DNA of 64,000 nucleotides, from contig NZ_JBKBEX010000006.1 of assembly GCF_047303325.1 (NCBI RefSeq), forward strand, positions 1 to 64,000, in the 5' to 3' direction. Both the position numbers and the translations under genes were made by a program. Under the pieces are notes generated by a model that was not told the origin of the DNA, made no database searches, and saw only the letters and a list, made by a program, of their open reading frames with translations. Source of the stretch: Polaromonas sp047303325 (GTDB lineage: Bacteria > Pseudomonadota > Gammaproteobacteria > Burkholderiales > Burkholderiaceae_C). This document shows positions 18,940 through 27,989 of this stretch, piece by piece (position 1 is the stretch's first letter; every line of letters begins with the position of its first letter).

Positions 18940-19698
18940 ATGAACATCCCAACGCCAACTTCAGCGATCTGCCCCCCGCAGTGCAAGGCCTGCGGTTTGC
19001 GCAGGACCGGGGCCTTCATGCCGGTGAACGCCGAAGAGCTGAAGTTCATCGAAGCCTTCCGCACCGGCACCACCGCGGTGAAGGCCGGCAGCACCATTCT
19101 TTATGAGCAAAAGCCCAACGGCAAGCTCTTCACGCTGTACTCGGGTTGGGCCTTTCGTTACAAAACCCTGAGCGACGGCCGCCGGCAGATCCTCAATTTT
19201 TTGCTGCCCGGTGACTTCATTGGCCTGCAGCAGAAATTCGCCGACGGCCCCATGCACGGCATCGAAGCCGTGACCGACACCAGCCTCTGCGTGTTTCCGC
19301 GCGAAAGGCTGTGGGAGCTGTTCCGCAATTTCCCCAACCTGGGCTATGACATCACCTGGCTGGCGGCACGCGAAGAAGGCATGGTGGACGACCACCTGCT
19401 GACCGCCGGGCGGCGCAACGCCACCGAGCGTGTGGCCATGCTGCTCATGCATTTGTTCCGCCGGCTGGAGCGGGTGGGCATGGCCGAGGGCGGCCTGATT
19501 GAGTTCCCGATCAACCAGCAGCACATCGCCGACGCGTTGGGGCTGTCGCTGGTGCACACCAACAAGACCTTGCGGCGCCTGCGCCAGCTGGGCCTGCACG
19601 AGATCCAGGACGGCAAGCTGCGCCTGCTCAATACCCGGGCGCTGGAGCGCATCGCCGACTATTACGATACGCCCCCTCCGCAGATCCCTCTGCTCTGA
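18940..19698 (+). CDS. Crp/Fnr-family regulator with a partial FNR cysteine set
   Basis: A 252-residue regulator with a cyclic-nucleotide-binding-type domain (about 40-160) and a C-terminal winged helix (INQQHIADALGLSLVHTNKTLRRL). The N-terminus has C11-PPQ-C15-KA-C18, which aligns with E. coli FNR Cys16, Cys20 and Cys23. The residue aligned with FNR Cys29 is glycine. Cys117 (TSLCVFP) aligns with FNR Cys122. So three of the four iron-sulphur ligands are present and a normal 4Fe-4S site is doubtful. It is divergent from the BLUF gene. Confidence 0.85.
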   Translation: MNIPTPTSAICPPQCKACGLRRTGAFMPVNAEELKFIEAFRTGTTAVKAGSTILYEQKPNGKLFTLYSGWAFRYKTLSDGRRQILNFLLPGDFIGLQQKFADGPMHGIEAVTDTSLCVFPRERLWELFRNFPNLGYDITWLAAREEGMVDDHLLTAGRRNATERVAMLLMHLFRRLERVGMAEGGLIEFPINQQHIADALGLSLVHTNKTLRRLRQLGLHEIQDGKLRLLNTRALERIADYYDTPPPQIPLL

Positions 19699-19860
19699 TC
19701 CAGTCCTGTAGGTTGCCGCTGACAGCCGGGCAGCGTGTTGGCTGACACGTGCCCCCGGCACCGGGTTTTATGGTGTTTCTCTTGCCCGCGATATGCCATT
19801 TCGATGGCTCCTTCTTTCATGCGAAGGAAACCGCGGCGATGCGTCATCCAGGAGCCTCCC

Positions 19861-20055
19861 ATGAACCACGCACAAGCACCGGGCGCACGGCTGCAGCAGC
19901 AGCCTCAGCGCTTCATGGACCGCCAGCAACAGCAAAGCAGCGGCTCACGCGAGTTCCAGCCGCACCGCTCGCAACCCGCTGACGTACCCGTCAGCCAGAT
20001 GGGCGGGGCAAACCATGAAGGCGGCCGCAAATACCCGGACAAGGCCCAGCCCTAG
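19861..20055 (+). CDS. Small Gln-rich hypothetical protein
   Basis: A 64-residue polar protein, rich in Gln, Pro and Arg (LQQQPQRFMDRQQQQSSGS), with no cysteine and no hydrophobic segment. It is likely intrinsically disordered. An aggag ribosome binding site stands 6 bases before the ATG, which supports real translation. It lies alone between the Crp/Fnr gene and the convergent lipoprotein gene. No family was recognised. Confidence 0.5.
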   Translation: MNHAQAPGARLQQQPQRFMDRQQQQSSGSREFQPHRSQPADVPVSQMGGANHEGGRKYPDKAQP

Positions 20056-20099
20056 TGCAGGGGGGCCGGTTTCAGGTCCGGTGCCGGGGAGTCGTCGCT

Positions 20100-21005
20100 T
20101 CAGGATTTCTGTGCGTGCAAGGTCCTGAAGTCCTGCTCGTAGCGGTGCAGCGTCTCCACCGCCTTGTGGCGTTGTGCCGGCGTGGTGCTGTTGTGCAGCT
20201 CCGCGATCGTGGCGCAGGCGTCCTGTGTCAGCTTTTCCATGTAGTCGCGGTAAGCCGCATCGGGTGAGGTGAGGGTGCGTTCAAACAGCCCGCGCACCGC
20301 GGCCTGGGTTTTCTCGGGCGTGGCTTGTCCTGCTACCAGCGGGCGCAGCGTGTGCAGGGCGTCCTGCTGGCGCCGGATTTTTTCCGCGTAGCTGCGCGGT
20401 GCGTCGAAGTGCGAGGTGTCTATGCGTCGCTCGATCACGGCCAGCTGTTTTCTATCGAGCTGGCCGTAAAGCATTTCGGCGCGTTTGACCGCCTCCTTGT
20501 AGCGCTTGTCGCGCTGGGCTTTGGGCGATGCCTCCAGGAAGTCTTCGCGGTATTCCTCATTGCCCTTGGCGAAGCGGCGTTCCAGGTTTTTCAGCTGGCC
20601 GGCTTGCAGCGAGCTCACCAGGGTCGCCATGGGCGGCTCCGCCTGGCGCGACAGCAGCACCAGCTTGCCGCGCACATCGGTGTAGATCGCGCAGGCTGCC
20701 GCGGCGTCCATGTCCGAGGGCATTTGTTTCTGCAGTTTTTGCAGCGCCTCGATGTAGCCGGGCAGCTGCGTCTGCCGGTGCCAGGCCTGCAGTTTGTCCA
20801 GGTCGGCCTTGACCTGCAGGCTTTGCGCGTCGGTGAAGTCGAAATGGCGGTCCAACTGCCAGTAGACCAGCTCGGGCGCCTGGTTGTAGGCGATTTTCAT
20901 GAGGCTGCAGCTTTGCAGCAGCCCGGCCAGCGCCAGGACGGCCAGCCCGCCGATAATCCTTGTGCAGCGCCTCGCGCCCGCTCTGGCGGCCCGGGAGCGC
21001 GTCAT
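20100..21005 (-). CDS. DUF6279-type lipoprotein
   Basis: A 301-residue protein with a signal peptide ending in a lipobox (LAGLLQSC), so it is probably a lipoprotein. The mature part is helical and charged (SLMKIAYNQAPELVYWQLDRHFDFTDAQ), the pattern of DUF6279. The function is not known. The start at 21005 was chosen; longer frames run into glmU on the other strand. The two genes diverge with only about 25 bases between them. Confidence 0.75.
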   Translation of the reverse strand: MTRSRAARAGARRCTRIIGGLAVLALAGLLQSCSLMKIAYNQAPELVYWQLDRHFDFTDAQSLQVKADLDKLQAWHRQTQLPGYIEALQKLQKQMPSDMDAAAACAIYTDVRGKLVLLSRQAEPPMATLVSSLQAGQLKNLERRFAKGNEEYREDFLEASPKAQRDKRYKEAVKRAEMLYGQLDRKQLAVIERRIDTSHFDAPRSYAEKIRRQQDALHTLRPLVAGQATPEKTQAAVRGLFERTLTSPDAAYRDYMEKLTQDACATIAELHNSTTPAQRHKAVETLHRYEQDFRTLHAQKS

Positions 21006-21030
21006 CACCCCAAGATCCAGAGGAAATTTC

Positions 21031-22452
21031 ATGGCAATCCCAATCGATGTCGTCATCATGGCCGCGGGCAAAGGCACGCGGATGAAGAGCAGCTTACCCA
21101 AAGTCCTGCACCGTTTGGGCGGGAAAGCTTTGCTGGCACATGTCATCGAATGCGCCGCCTCCGTGTCGGCGCGCCAGGCGGTCGTCATTACCGGACACGG
21201 CGCGGCCCAGGTCGAGGCCGCCTGCGGCCGTTTCAGTCAGTCCGCCGGGGCCCCCGTGGCGTTGCAGTTCGCGCGCCAGGAGCCGCAGCTCGGCACCGGC
21301 CACGCGGTGCAGCAGGCCCTGCCCCTGCTGGCCGACGACGGCGTCACGCTGGTGCTCTCGGGCGATGTGCCGCTGACCGAGGCCGCCACCTTGCAGGCCC
21401 TGATCGCCCAGTGCGACGGCCAGCGCCTGGCGCTGCTCACGCTCAGCATGGCCGACCCCACGGGCTACGGGCGCATCGTGCGCGCCGGCCCCGAGGCCTC
21501 GGCACAGGTGCGTGCCATCGTCGAGCACAAGGACGCCAGCGCCGCCCAGCGCGAGATCCGCGAAATCTACAGCGGCATCATGGCCGTGCCCACGCGCCTT
21601 TTGCGCGCCTGGCTGGCCCGGCTGGACAACAAGAATGCCCAGGGCGAGTACTACCTCACCGACATCGTGAAGTTCGCCGTGGCCGACGGCGTGGCCGTGG
21701 TGGCCCACCAGATCACCGACGCGGCCCAGGTGGCCGGCGTCAACAGCCCGGTGCAACTGGCCGAGCTTGAACGTGTTTACCAAAGCCGGCTGGCCGTCGC
21801 CCTGATGGAGCAGGGCGTGCGCCTGGCCGACCCGGCGCGCCTTGACGTGCGCGGCACGCTGCAGTGCGGCCAGGACGTCGAGATCGACGTGAACTGCGTC
21901 TTTGAAGGCACGGTTACCTTGGGTGAGGGCGTGCGCATAGGCGCGAACTGCGTGGTCGCCAACTGCAGCATCGCCGCCGGCGCCGTGATCCACCCCTTCA
22001 CCCACATCGACGGCGAAAAGCTGGGCGTGCAGGTGGGTGAGGGCGCGCTGATAGGCCCCTTCGCGCGCCTGCGTCCTGGCGCGCAGCTGGGCGCCGAAGT
22101 GCACATCGGCAATTTTGTCGAGGTCAAGAACTCCACCCTGGCCAAAGGCGCCAAGGCCAACCACCTGGCCTACCTTGGCGACGCCACCGTCGGCGAACGC
22201 GTCAACTACGGCGCCGGCAGCATCACCGCCAATTACGACGGCGCCAACAAGCACCGCACGGTGATAGAAGCCGACGTGCACATCGGCAGCAACTGCGTGT
22301 TGGTGGCGCCTGTCACCATAGGCGCGGGTGGTACCGTGGGCGGCGGCTCTACCATTACGAAGAGCACGCCGCCGGATTCGCTCAGTGTGGCGCGGGGCAA
22401 GCAGGTTAGTTTGCCTAACTGGAAAAGGCCCGCCAAAAAGACGGTATCCTGA
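21031..22452 (+). CDS. glmU: Bifunctional UDP-GlcNAc pyrophosphorylase / GlcN-1-P acetyltransferase
   Basis: A 473-residue cytosolic enzyme making UDP-GlcNAc for peptidoglycan and LPS. The N-terminal uridyltransferase domain (1 to about 235) has the AAGKGTRMKSSLPKVLH signature. The C-terminal left-handed beta-helix acetyltransferase has RLRPGAQLG, the HIGNFVEVK segment, and KANHLAYLGDA followed by NYGAGSITANYDG. The start at 21031 is preceded by gaggaaa. glmS lies about 8 kb further on, so both ends of the hexosamine pathway are in this window although not in one operon. Confidence 0.97.
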   Translation: MAIPIDVVIMAAGKGTRMKSSLPKVLHRLGGKALLAHVIECAASVSARQAVVITGHGAAQVEAACGRFSQSAGAPVALQFARQEPQLGTGHAVQQALPLLADDGVTLVLSGDVPLTEAATLQALIAQCDGQRLALLTLSMADPTGYGRIVRAGPEASAQVRAIVEHKDASAAQREIREIYSGIMAVPTRLLRAWLARLDNKNAQGEYYLTDIVKFAVADGVAVVAHQITDAAQVAGVNSPVQLAELERVYQSRLAVALMEQGVRLADPARLDVRGTLQCGQDVEIDVNCVFEGTVTLGEGVRIGANCVVANCSIAAGAVIHPFTHIDGEKLGVQVGEGALIGPFARLRPGAQLGAEVHIGNFVEVKNSTLAKGAKANHLAYLGDATVGERVNYGAGSITANYDGANKHRTVIEADVHIGSNCVLVAPVTIGAGGTVGGGSTITKSTPPDSLSVARGKQVSLPNWKRPAKKTVS

Positions 22453-22486
22453 CCCGGCTTGACAGCAACTAACCTGAGAAAAAAAC

Positions 22487-22951
22487 ATGAAAAAAATTTG
22501 CGCAGCGGTGGGTGTGATCCTGGTTTTGAGCGGGTGCGCGCCCGCGAAGCTCGTTCCCATGTCCAGGCCCCTGGAAACCAACCAGTCCACCCTCGTGGTT
22601 TATCGCGAGTCGGGATTCAATTCAGGCGGTGTTGACGCTGTGTTCGGGTCGGGTCAGCAAGACTGGGTGGCGCTGGACACAAAAAGCTACGCGGTGCTGC
22701 AGATAGCGCCGGCTCCGCACGAGTTTTTCGTCAGGTCGACGCAGGCGGACCAGCCTTTTGTGTTCAAGGCGACGGTGGCCCAGGCTGAGACCAAATGTCT
22801 GCGCGTGTTCCCGAATCCGGGGAACTTCGCGAAGGCGCTGCTGCCGGTCAGTTATCTGGCCGGCAATACCTTCCTTCTCGAAGAGACCGCGTGCCCCAGT
22901 CAGGAAACGTTGGCGGGGTTTGGCAAAAAGGCCGTGACTTACGCCAAATGA
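22487..22951 (+). CDS. Putative small lipoprotein
   Basis: A 154-residue protein with a short signal peptide and lipobox (LVLSGC, Cys at about 17). The mature part is beta-rich: STLVVYRESGF, a VALDTKSYAVLQIAPAPHEF stretch and two further cysteines. The layout recalls DUF2846-type lipoproteins, but the match is by eye only. It follows glmU by 34 bases and could be cotranscribed. Confidence 0.6.
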   Translation: MKKICAAVGVILVLSGCAPAKLVPMSRPLETNQSTLVVYRESGFNSGGVDAVFGSGQQDWVALDTKSYAVLQIAPAPHEFFVRSTQADQPFVFKATVAQAETKCLRVFPNPGNFAKALLPVSYLAGNTFLLEETACPSQETLAGFGKKAVTYAK

Positions 22952-22982
22952 TGGCCGGCTACGGCCTTTTGTGTCTCGGCCT

Positions 22983-23945
22983 TTACTTGACCCGATTTAC
23001 CAAGAACACACCAAAAATTGCCAGCGCCCCACCAGCCAGCAGGCTGGCGCTCAGGGGCTCACCCAAGATGAGCCACCCTAACAGCACACCAAACACCGGC
23101 ACAAGGTTGTTGAACACCACCGTGCGTGCGGCACCCAGCTGGCGCAGACCTTCGTAATACCAGACAAAGGCCACGGCCGTGCCCAGCACGCCCAGGAAGG
23201 CCAGGCCGACCCAGACTTCGGGGGTGAAGGAGTCGGCATGCACATGGGGCATGTCGCGCAGCGCCAGCAGGCCTAAAAACAGCGTGCCCCAGATTGCCGC
23301 CCACAGCGTGGCCAATACCGGCGACAGGCCTTGCAGCAGCTTGCGGCCCACCAGGGTGTAGACGGCCCAGGCGCAGACGGCGCCGAACATTGCGAGTTCG
23401 CCCTTGCCCAGCGATTGCACGAGTTGCGACAGGTCGCCGCGCGTCACCACCACCCACACGCCCAGCAGGGCCAGCGCCACGCCCAGCCAGCGCGTGGCCG
23501 ACAGCCGGTCGCCCAGCAGCGCGGCGGCGATCAGCAGCGTGACCACCGGGTTCAGGGCGATGATCAGCGAGGTGCGGCCGGCCGGCAGCACCGACAGCGC
23601 GGTGAAAAACAGCAGGTTGTAGGCAAAGATGCCGGTCGCGCCCAGCGCCATGGTGCCCAGCAACTGGCGCCGCGTGAGCTGCGTGAGGGCGCGCAGGCCT
23701 TCGGTGAAATGCAGCGCCGCCAGCAAAGCCAGGGTCGCGAACACAAAGCGGATAAACCCTGCGGTGGCTGGCGGCAGGTGGGCCGAGATCACGCGCCCCG
23801 CGATAAACGTGCCGCCCCACAGGACGGGCACGCAGGTCAGGCGCAGGTACAGGCTCCAGAGCTTGGGGCTGGCGGCTGCGGGCGTGTGTGGAACCGGCGC
23901 GGCGGCAGCGGTGGCCAGTGCGGCGGGCGGGGAGGCAGTGGTCAT
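22983..23945 (-). CDS. DMT-superfamily transporter (EamA domains)
   Basis: A 320-residue membrane protein with about ten predicted spans in two EamA repeats. Features are CVPVLWGGTFIAGRVIS at the N-terminus and the WLGVALALLGVWVV end of repeat one. The second repeat closes with VPVFGVLLGWLILGEPLS. Such proteins usually export amino acids or related metabolites. It is divergent from a LysR gene; a perfect palindrome lies between them. The start at 23945 is preferred over upstream starts that would overlap the operator region. Confidence 0.88.
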   Translation of the reverse strand: MTTASPPAALATAAAAPVPHTPAAASPKLWSLYLRLTCVPVLWGGTFIAGRVISAHLPPATAGFIRFVFATLALLAALHFTEGLRALTQLTRRQLLGTMALGATGIFAYNLLFFTALSVLPAGRTSLIIALNPVVTLLIAAALLGDRLSATRWLGVALALLGVWVVVTRGDLSQLVQSLGKGELAMFGAVCAWAVYTLVGRKLLQGLSPVLATLWAAIWGTLFLGLLALRDMPHVHADSFTPEVWVGLAFLGVLGTAVAFVWYYEGLRQLGAARTVVFNNLVPVFGVLLGWLILGEPLSASLLAGGALAIFGVFLVNRVK

Positions 23946-24035
23946 GAAGGACTTCGGAAAGGCTTGGGTTGAGGGAAAACCGTCAATCGGGTAGATTTGA
24001 TGCATGAGATTAATTGTTAAATTACTCACTATCAA

Positions 24036-24051
24036 ATGAGTATTTACTCAT
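24036..24051. promoter_or_regulatory. Perfect 16-bp palindrome, LysR operator candidate
   Basis: The sequence atgagtatttactcat is a perfect palindrome in the divergent gap between the DMT transporter and LysR genes. A degenerate partner (attactcactatcaaatgag) overlaps its left side. Position next to the LysR start suits autoregulation and activation of the exporter gene. Confidence 0.55.
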
Positions 24052-24066
24052 GAAGGCTTGTTCACC

Positions 24067-25002
24067 ATGACCCTGGCCCAGCTCGAAGTGCTGATCACCC
24101 TGGACGAATGCCGCAGCTTCTCGCGCGCGGCCATGCGCCTGGGCACCACCCAGTCGGCCGTCAGCCATGCGCTGCGCGCGCTGGAGACCGAATTCGGCGT
24201 CAAGCTGGCGCTGCGCGATGCCTCAGGCGTGTCCATGACCGACGCCGGCGAGCGCCTGCTGCTGCGCGCCCGCGAGATGACGGCCCTGGCCGCCACCATG
24301 GCGCAGGAGTTGGGCGATGCGAAAGAACTCAAGACCGGCACGCTGCGCATAGGCTCCTTCGGCCCGACCTCCACCGTCAACCTGCTGCCGCCGCTGCTGG
24401 CCGCCTTCAAGCAGGCCCACCCTGGCGCGCAGGTGCGCATCGAAGAAGAAAGCGACGAGGTCATCGACGAGTGGTTGCTGCAAAAGCGCGTGGAGCTCGG
24501 CTTTGTTGTGGTGCCCGATGAGCGCTTCGAGGTGCTTCCGCTGGTGCAGGACGAGTTCGTCGCCATTCTGCCCGCCGGCCACGCGCTGGCCGCGCACAAG
24601 GCCGTGCCCGTCAATGCGCTCAATGGGCTGGACTTTGTGCTGACCGAGGCCGGCTGCGGCCCGGTCATCGTGCCCATCCTGCAGAAAAACATCACCCTGC
24701 CCAAGGTGCTCTACCACTTCACGCAAATCATCTCCATCCTGCAGTTTGTGCAGCGGGGCCTGGCGGTCTCGGTCGCCGCGCGCCTGGCGCTGCCCGATGC
24801 GCCCGAGGGTGTGGTCTACCGGCCGCTGCTGCCTGCGCAGCCGCGCACCGTGGGCCTGGCCTGCCTGGACGTGGCCAGGCTCTCGCCTCTGGCGCGGGCC
24901 TTCTGGGAGACCGCGCGCGAACGGGCGCGTGTACAGGCCGGACCCAAGGCCGCACCCGCCGGCAAAATCCCGGCCCTTCGCGACGCGCCGGTCGGCGTTT
25001 GA
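24067..25002 (+). CDS. LysR-family transcriptional regulator
   Basis: A 311-residue regulator with an N-terminal helix-turn-helix (LAQLEVLITLDECRSFSRAA, then TTQSAVSHALRALE) and an effector-binding domain of about 200 residues. The start at 24067 is used because aagg lies 10 bases upstream; a TTG three codons earlier is possible. It is divergent from the DMT exporter gene, its likely target, across the 24036-24051 palindrome. Confidence 0.88.
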   Translation: MTLAQLEVLITLDECRSFSRAAMRLGTTQSAVSHALRALETEFGVKLALRDASGVSMTDAGERLLLRAREMTALAATMAQELGDAKELKTGTLRIGSFGPTSTVNLLPPLLAAFKQAHPGAQVRIEEESDEVIDEWLLQKRVELGFVVVPDERFEVLPLVQDEFVAILPAGHALAAHKAVPVNALNGLDFVLTEAGCGPVIVPILQKNITLPKVLYHFTQIISILQFVQRGLAVSVAARLALPDAPEGVVYRPLLPAQPRTVGLACLDVARLSPLARAFWETARERARVQAGPKAAPAGKIPALRDAPVGV

Positions 25003-25061
25003 GGCGCGCCGACCCCATCAAGTACTATCAGCCCCATCCATAAAAAGGGAGGGGCTGGGCC

Positions 25062-27989
25062 ATGATCATCTGGAGCATTGTGTGGGGCGCCATCCTGGGC
25101 TGGTTCTGGCCGGGTTATGGCGATGCCGGCGTTTTCCTGGGCGCCTTCCTCGGCTTTTTTGCCGGGCTGTCGCTGCGCTGGGCCGTTCGGGCCGAAGTGC
25201 AGGCCGCCTGGAAAAAAACGCCGCAGCCTGCGGCGCCTGCCGCGCGCCAGGCTGCGGCCACGCTCCCGAATATTGAAGAAGCCCACGCACCGGCGGCCTC
25301 AGTGCCGCAGCCTGTTCCCATTCCCTCGCCACCCGCCAGCGCCGCCGACAACGAAGCGGCACAGGCGCCGGAGCTGGCGCCCAACGGCCTGCCGCGCGCG
25401 CAGGCCGACGCGGCTCCCGCCGTCCCCACCGCTGCTGCCCGGCCCGCCTACCAACCGGCCGAGCCCAACGCCGTGGAACTGGCCCTGCTCGCCGCCAAGA
25501 GCTGGTTCCTGGGCGGCAACACCATTGTTCGCGTGGGCCTGGTCATCCTGTTCATAGGCCTGTCATTCCTGGCGCGTTATGCCGCCTCGGCCGGGCTGTT
25601 CCCGGTGGAGTTGCGCCTGGCGGCCATAGGCGCGGCGGCCATCGCGTTGCTGGTGGTGGGCTTTCGCAAGCGCGGCGACAAGCCCGGCTTCGCGCTGGCG
25701 CTGCAGGGCGCCGGCGTGGCGGTGATGTACCTCACGGTGTTTGCGGCCTTTCGCCTCTACGGCCTGCTGGAGCCGCTGCCGGCCTTCGTGCTGATGATCG
25801 TCGTCTGCGGCCTGAGCTGCGCGCTGGCGCTGCTGCAGGACTCGCGCGCGCTCGCGGTGGCGGCCTTTGCCGGCGGCTTTGCCGCGCCGCTGCTGCTGTC
25901 GACCGGGCAGGGCAGCCACGTGGGGCTCTTCAGCTACTACACGGTGCTCAACCTGGCGATCCTGTTCATCGCCTACAAGCGCTCCTGGCGCGTGCTCAAT
26001 GTGGTCGGTTTTGTCGCCACCTTCGGCGTGGCCACGGCCTGGGGTGTGCTCAAGTACGCACCGGCGCACTACGCCAGCGCGCAGCCCTTTCTCATCGGCT
26101 TTGTGTTGATCTACCTGTTCACCGCCATTCTGTATGCGCGCAACACGCCGACCCGGCTGGGCAACGCGGTCGATACCATGCTGGTGTTCGGCACGCCGCT
26201 GGTGGGCTTCGGCCTGCAGGCCGGGCTGGTGCGCGGCATGGAGCTGGGCACGGCCTTCTCGGCCCTGGGCTTTGCCGCGCTTTATCTGCTGGCGGCCATG
26301 CTGCTGGCGCGGCGCGCGCTGGCCGGCTACCGCCTGCTGATTGAATGTTTCATCGCCGTGGGCGTGGGCTTTGCCACGCTGGCTGTGCCGCTGGCGCTCG
26401 ATGCCCAATGGACCTCGGCCGTCTGGGCACTGGAGGGCGCGGGCGCGTTCTGGGTCGGCATGCGCCAGGCGCGCTGGATGGCGCGCGCCTTTGGCCTGCT
26501 GCTGCAGGGCGTCGCGGCCATGGCTTTCCTCGGCGGGCTGGACGGCGCGGCCGGCGGCCTGGGCCACCACGTGTATGCCATACCTTTCGGTAACCCGGCT
26601 TTCATAGGCGCGATGCTGATCGCCTTGCCCGCGCTGCAGCTGGCCTGGTGGCTGCGCAAGCCGCTGCCGCACAGCGAGTCGTCCTGGGCCAAGGGCTATG
26701 CGGGTGTGGAGTCGCAGCTCAGCGTGCCCGTCTACCTTTATGGCTTTTTCTTCTGGTGCCTGGGCTGGCTGCTCGAAATCGCGCGGCGTGTGCCGGCGCT
26801 GGAGGCCGACGCCATGCCCCTGCATGTTTTCAGCGAGCGCACCACCAGCCTGCTCATGATGCTGGCCGTCGTCGCCAGCGCGGCCCTGTCCATGTTGCTG
26901 GGCCTGAAGAAACAATGGCCAGTCGCGACCTGGCCCGCGCGCATCAGCGTTGCCGTGCTGGCGCTGGGCTACCTGGCGCAGACCGGCGAAGGCTACCGCG
27001 TGCTGGCCACGCCGGCCTGGGCCGTCTGGCCGGTGGTGCTGTTGCTGCACTACTGGATGCTGCGGCAGACCGACCGCCTGGCGCAAGCCGCCGTCCTGCC
27101 CGGCGGCGAGGGCCGCGCATCGCCTTTCGGCTTTCTGCATGCGGCGGGCGCCTGGCTGGTCACCGTGCTGCTGGCCGATTGCCTGTGGTCGGGCATAGGC
27201 AAGGCCGAACTCTGGCGCACCTCCTGGGCCGGCGTGGTGCTGCTGGTCAGCGCCATTGCCGTGCTCATGCTGCTGGCCACCTGGGCCGGCAAGGCCAACC
27301 GGCAGACGCAGCGCCGGGGCTTCGCATGGCCGCTCAATCCGCATGCGCAGGCCTACTACTGGCTGGCGGCCCTGCCGCTGGCGGTGCTGGTCTTCGGGGG
27401 CACGCTGCTTGCTGCCGTGCACTCCTCGGGCCACACCGCGCCCCTGCCTTACATCCCGCTGCTCAACCCCACCGACCTGACCCTGGCGCTCGCGCTGGGT
27501 GCGCTGGTGTTCTGGCGCCGCGTGCTGGTCACGGCCGCGCCGCCGCCGGCCGGCGCGGCCTGGGCCACGGGCCGCAACGCATTGGTGGCGCTAGCCCTGC
27601 TGGTGTTCATTGCGGTCAACACCGTCTGGCTGCGCGTTGCCCACCATTTCTTCGGCGTGCGTTGGGATGCCGACGCGCTGTTCGCAAGTTTTGTGGTGCA
27701 GACGGGCTATGCGATTTTGTGGACCTTGCTGGCGCTGACCCTGATGGTGCTGGCGCACCGCCGCGCGCAGCGGCCGCTGTGGCTGGTGGGCGCGGGCCTG
27801 CTGGGCCTGGTGGTGCTCAAGCTGCTGCTCATTGATTTGTCCAACGCCGGCGGCGCTGAACGCATCATCGCTTTCATCGTGGTCGGTGTGCTGATGCTGG
27901 TGGTTGGCTACTTCGCGCCGCTGCCGCCCAAGGCGCAGCCGGTCGCGGCGCCGGATGCCCAAGATATGAAAGAAGAGGCCCTGCCATGA
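25062..27989 (+). CDS. Large polytopic membrane protein, DUF2339
   Basis: A 975-residue integral membrane protein. Two N-terminal spans (1-45) are followed by an Ala/Pro-rich linker (about 70-130) and then roughly 25 hydrophobic segments. The stretch NTIVRVGLVILFIGLSFLAR near residue 150 is the usual DUF2339 signature. The function is unknown; the family looks like an inner-membrane multi-span protein of the envelope. The stop overlaps the next gene's ATG (ATGA), and that gene is a DUF3999 protein, the regular partner of DUF2339. Confidence 0.87.
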   Translation: MIIWSIVWGAILGWFWPGYGDAGVFLGAFLGFFAGLSLRWAVRAEVQAAWKKTPQPAAPAARQAAATLPNIEEAHAPAASVPQPVPIPSPPASAADNEAAQAPELAPNGLPRAQADAAPAVPTAAARPAYQPAEPNAVELALLAAKSWFLGGNTIVRVGLVILFIGLSFLARYAASAGLFPVELRLAAIGAAAIALLVVGFRKRGDKPGFALALQGAGVAVMYLTVFAAFRLYGLLEPLPAFVLMIVVCGLSCALALLQDSRALAVAAFAGGFAAPLLLSTGQGSHVGLFSYYTVLNLAILFIAYKRSWRVLNVVGFVATFGVATAWGVLKYAPAHYASAQPFLIGFVLIYLFTAILYARNTPTRLGNAVDTMLVFGTPLVGFGLQAGLVRGMELGTAFSALGFAALYLLAAMLLARRALAGYRLLIECFIAVGVGFATLAVPLALDAQWTSAVWALEGAGAFWVGMRQARWMARAFGLLLQGVAAMAFLGGLDGAAGGLGHHVYAIPFGNPAFIGAMLIALPALQLAWWLRKPLPHSESSWAKGYAGVESQLSVPVYLYGFFFWCLGWLLEIARRVPALEADAMPLHVFSERTTSLLMMLAVVASAALSMLLGLKKQWPVATWPARISVAVLALGYLAQTGEGYRVLATPAWAVWPVVLLLHYWMLRQTDRLAQAAVLPGGEGRASPFGFLHAAGAWLVTVLLADCLWSGIGKAELWRTSWAGVVLLVSAIAVLMLLATWAGKANRQTQRRGFAWPLNPHAQAYYWLAALPLAVLVFGGTLLAAVHSSGHTAPLPYIPLLNPTDLTLALALGALVFWRRVLVTAAPPPAGAAWATGRNALVALALLVFIAVNTVWLRVAHHFFGVRWDADALFASFVVQTGYAILWTLLALTLMVLAHRRAQRPLWLVGAGLLGLVVLKLLLIDLSNAGGAERIIAFIVVGVLMLVVGYFAPLPPKAQPVAAPDAQDMKEEALP

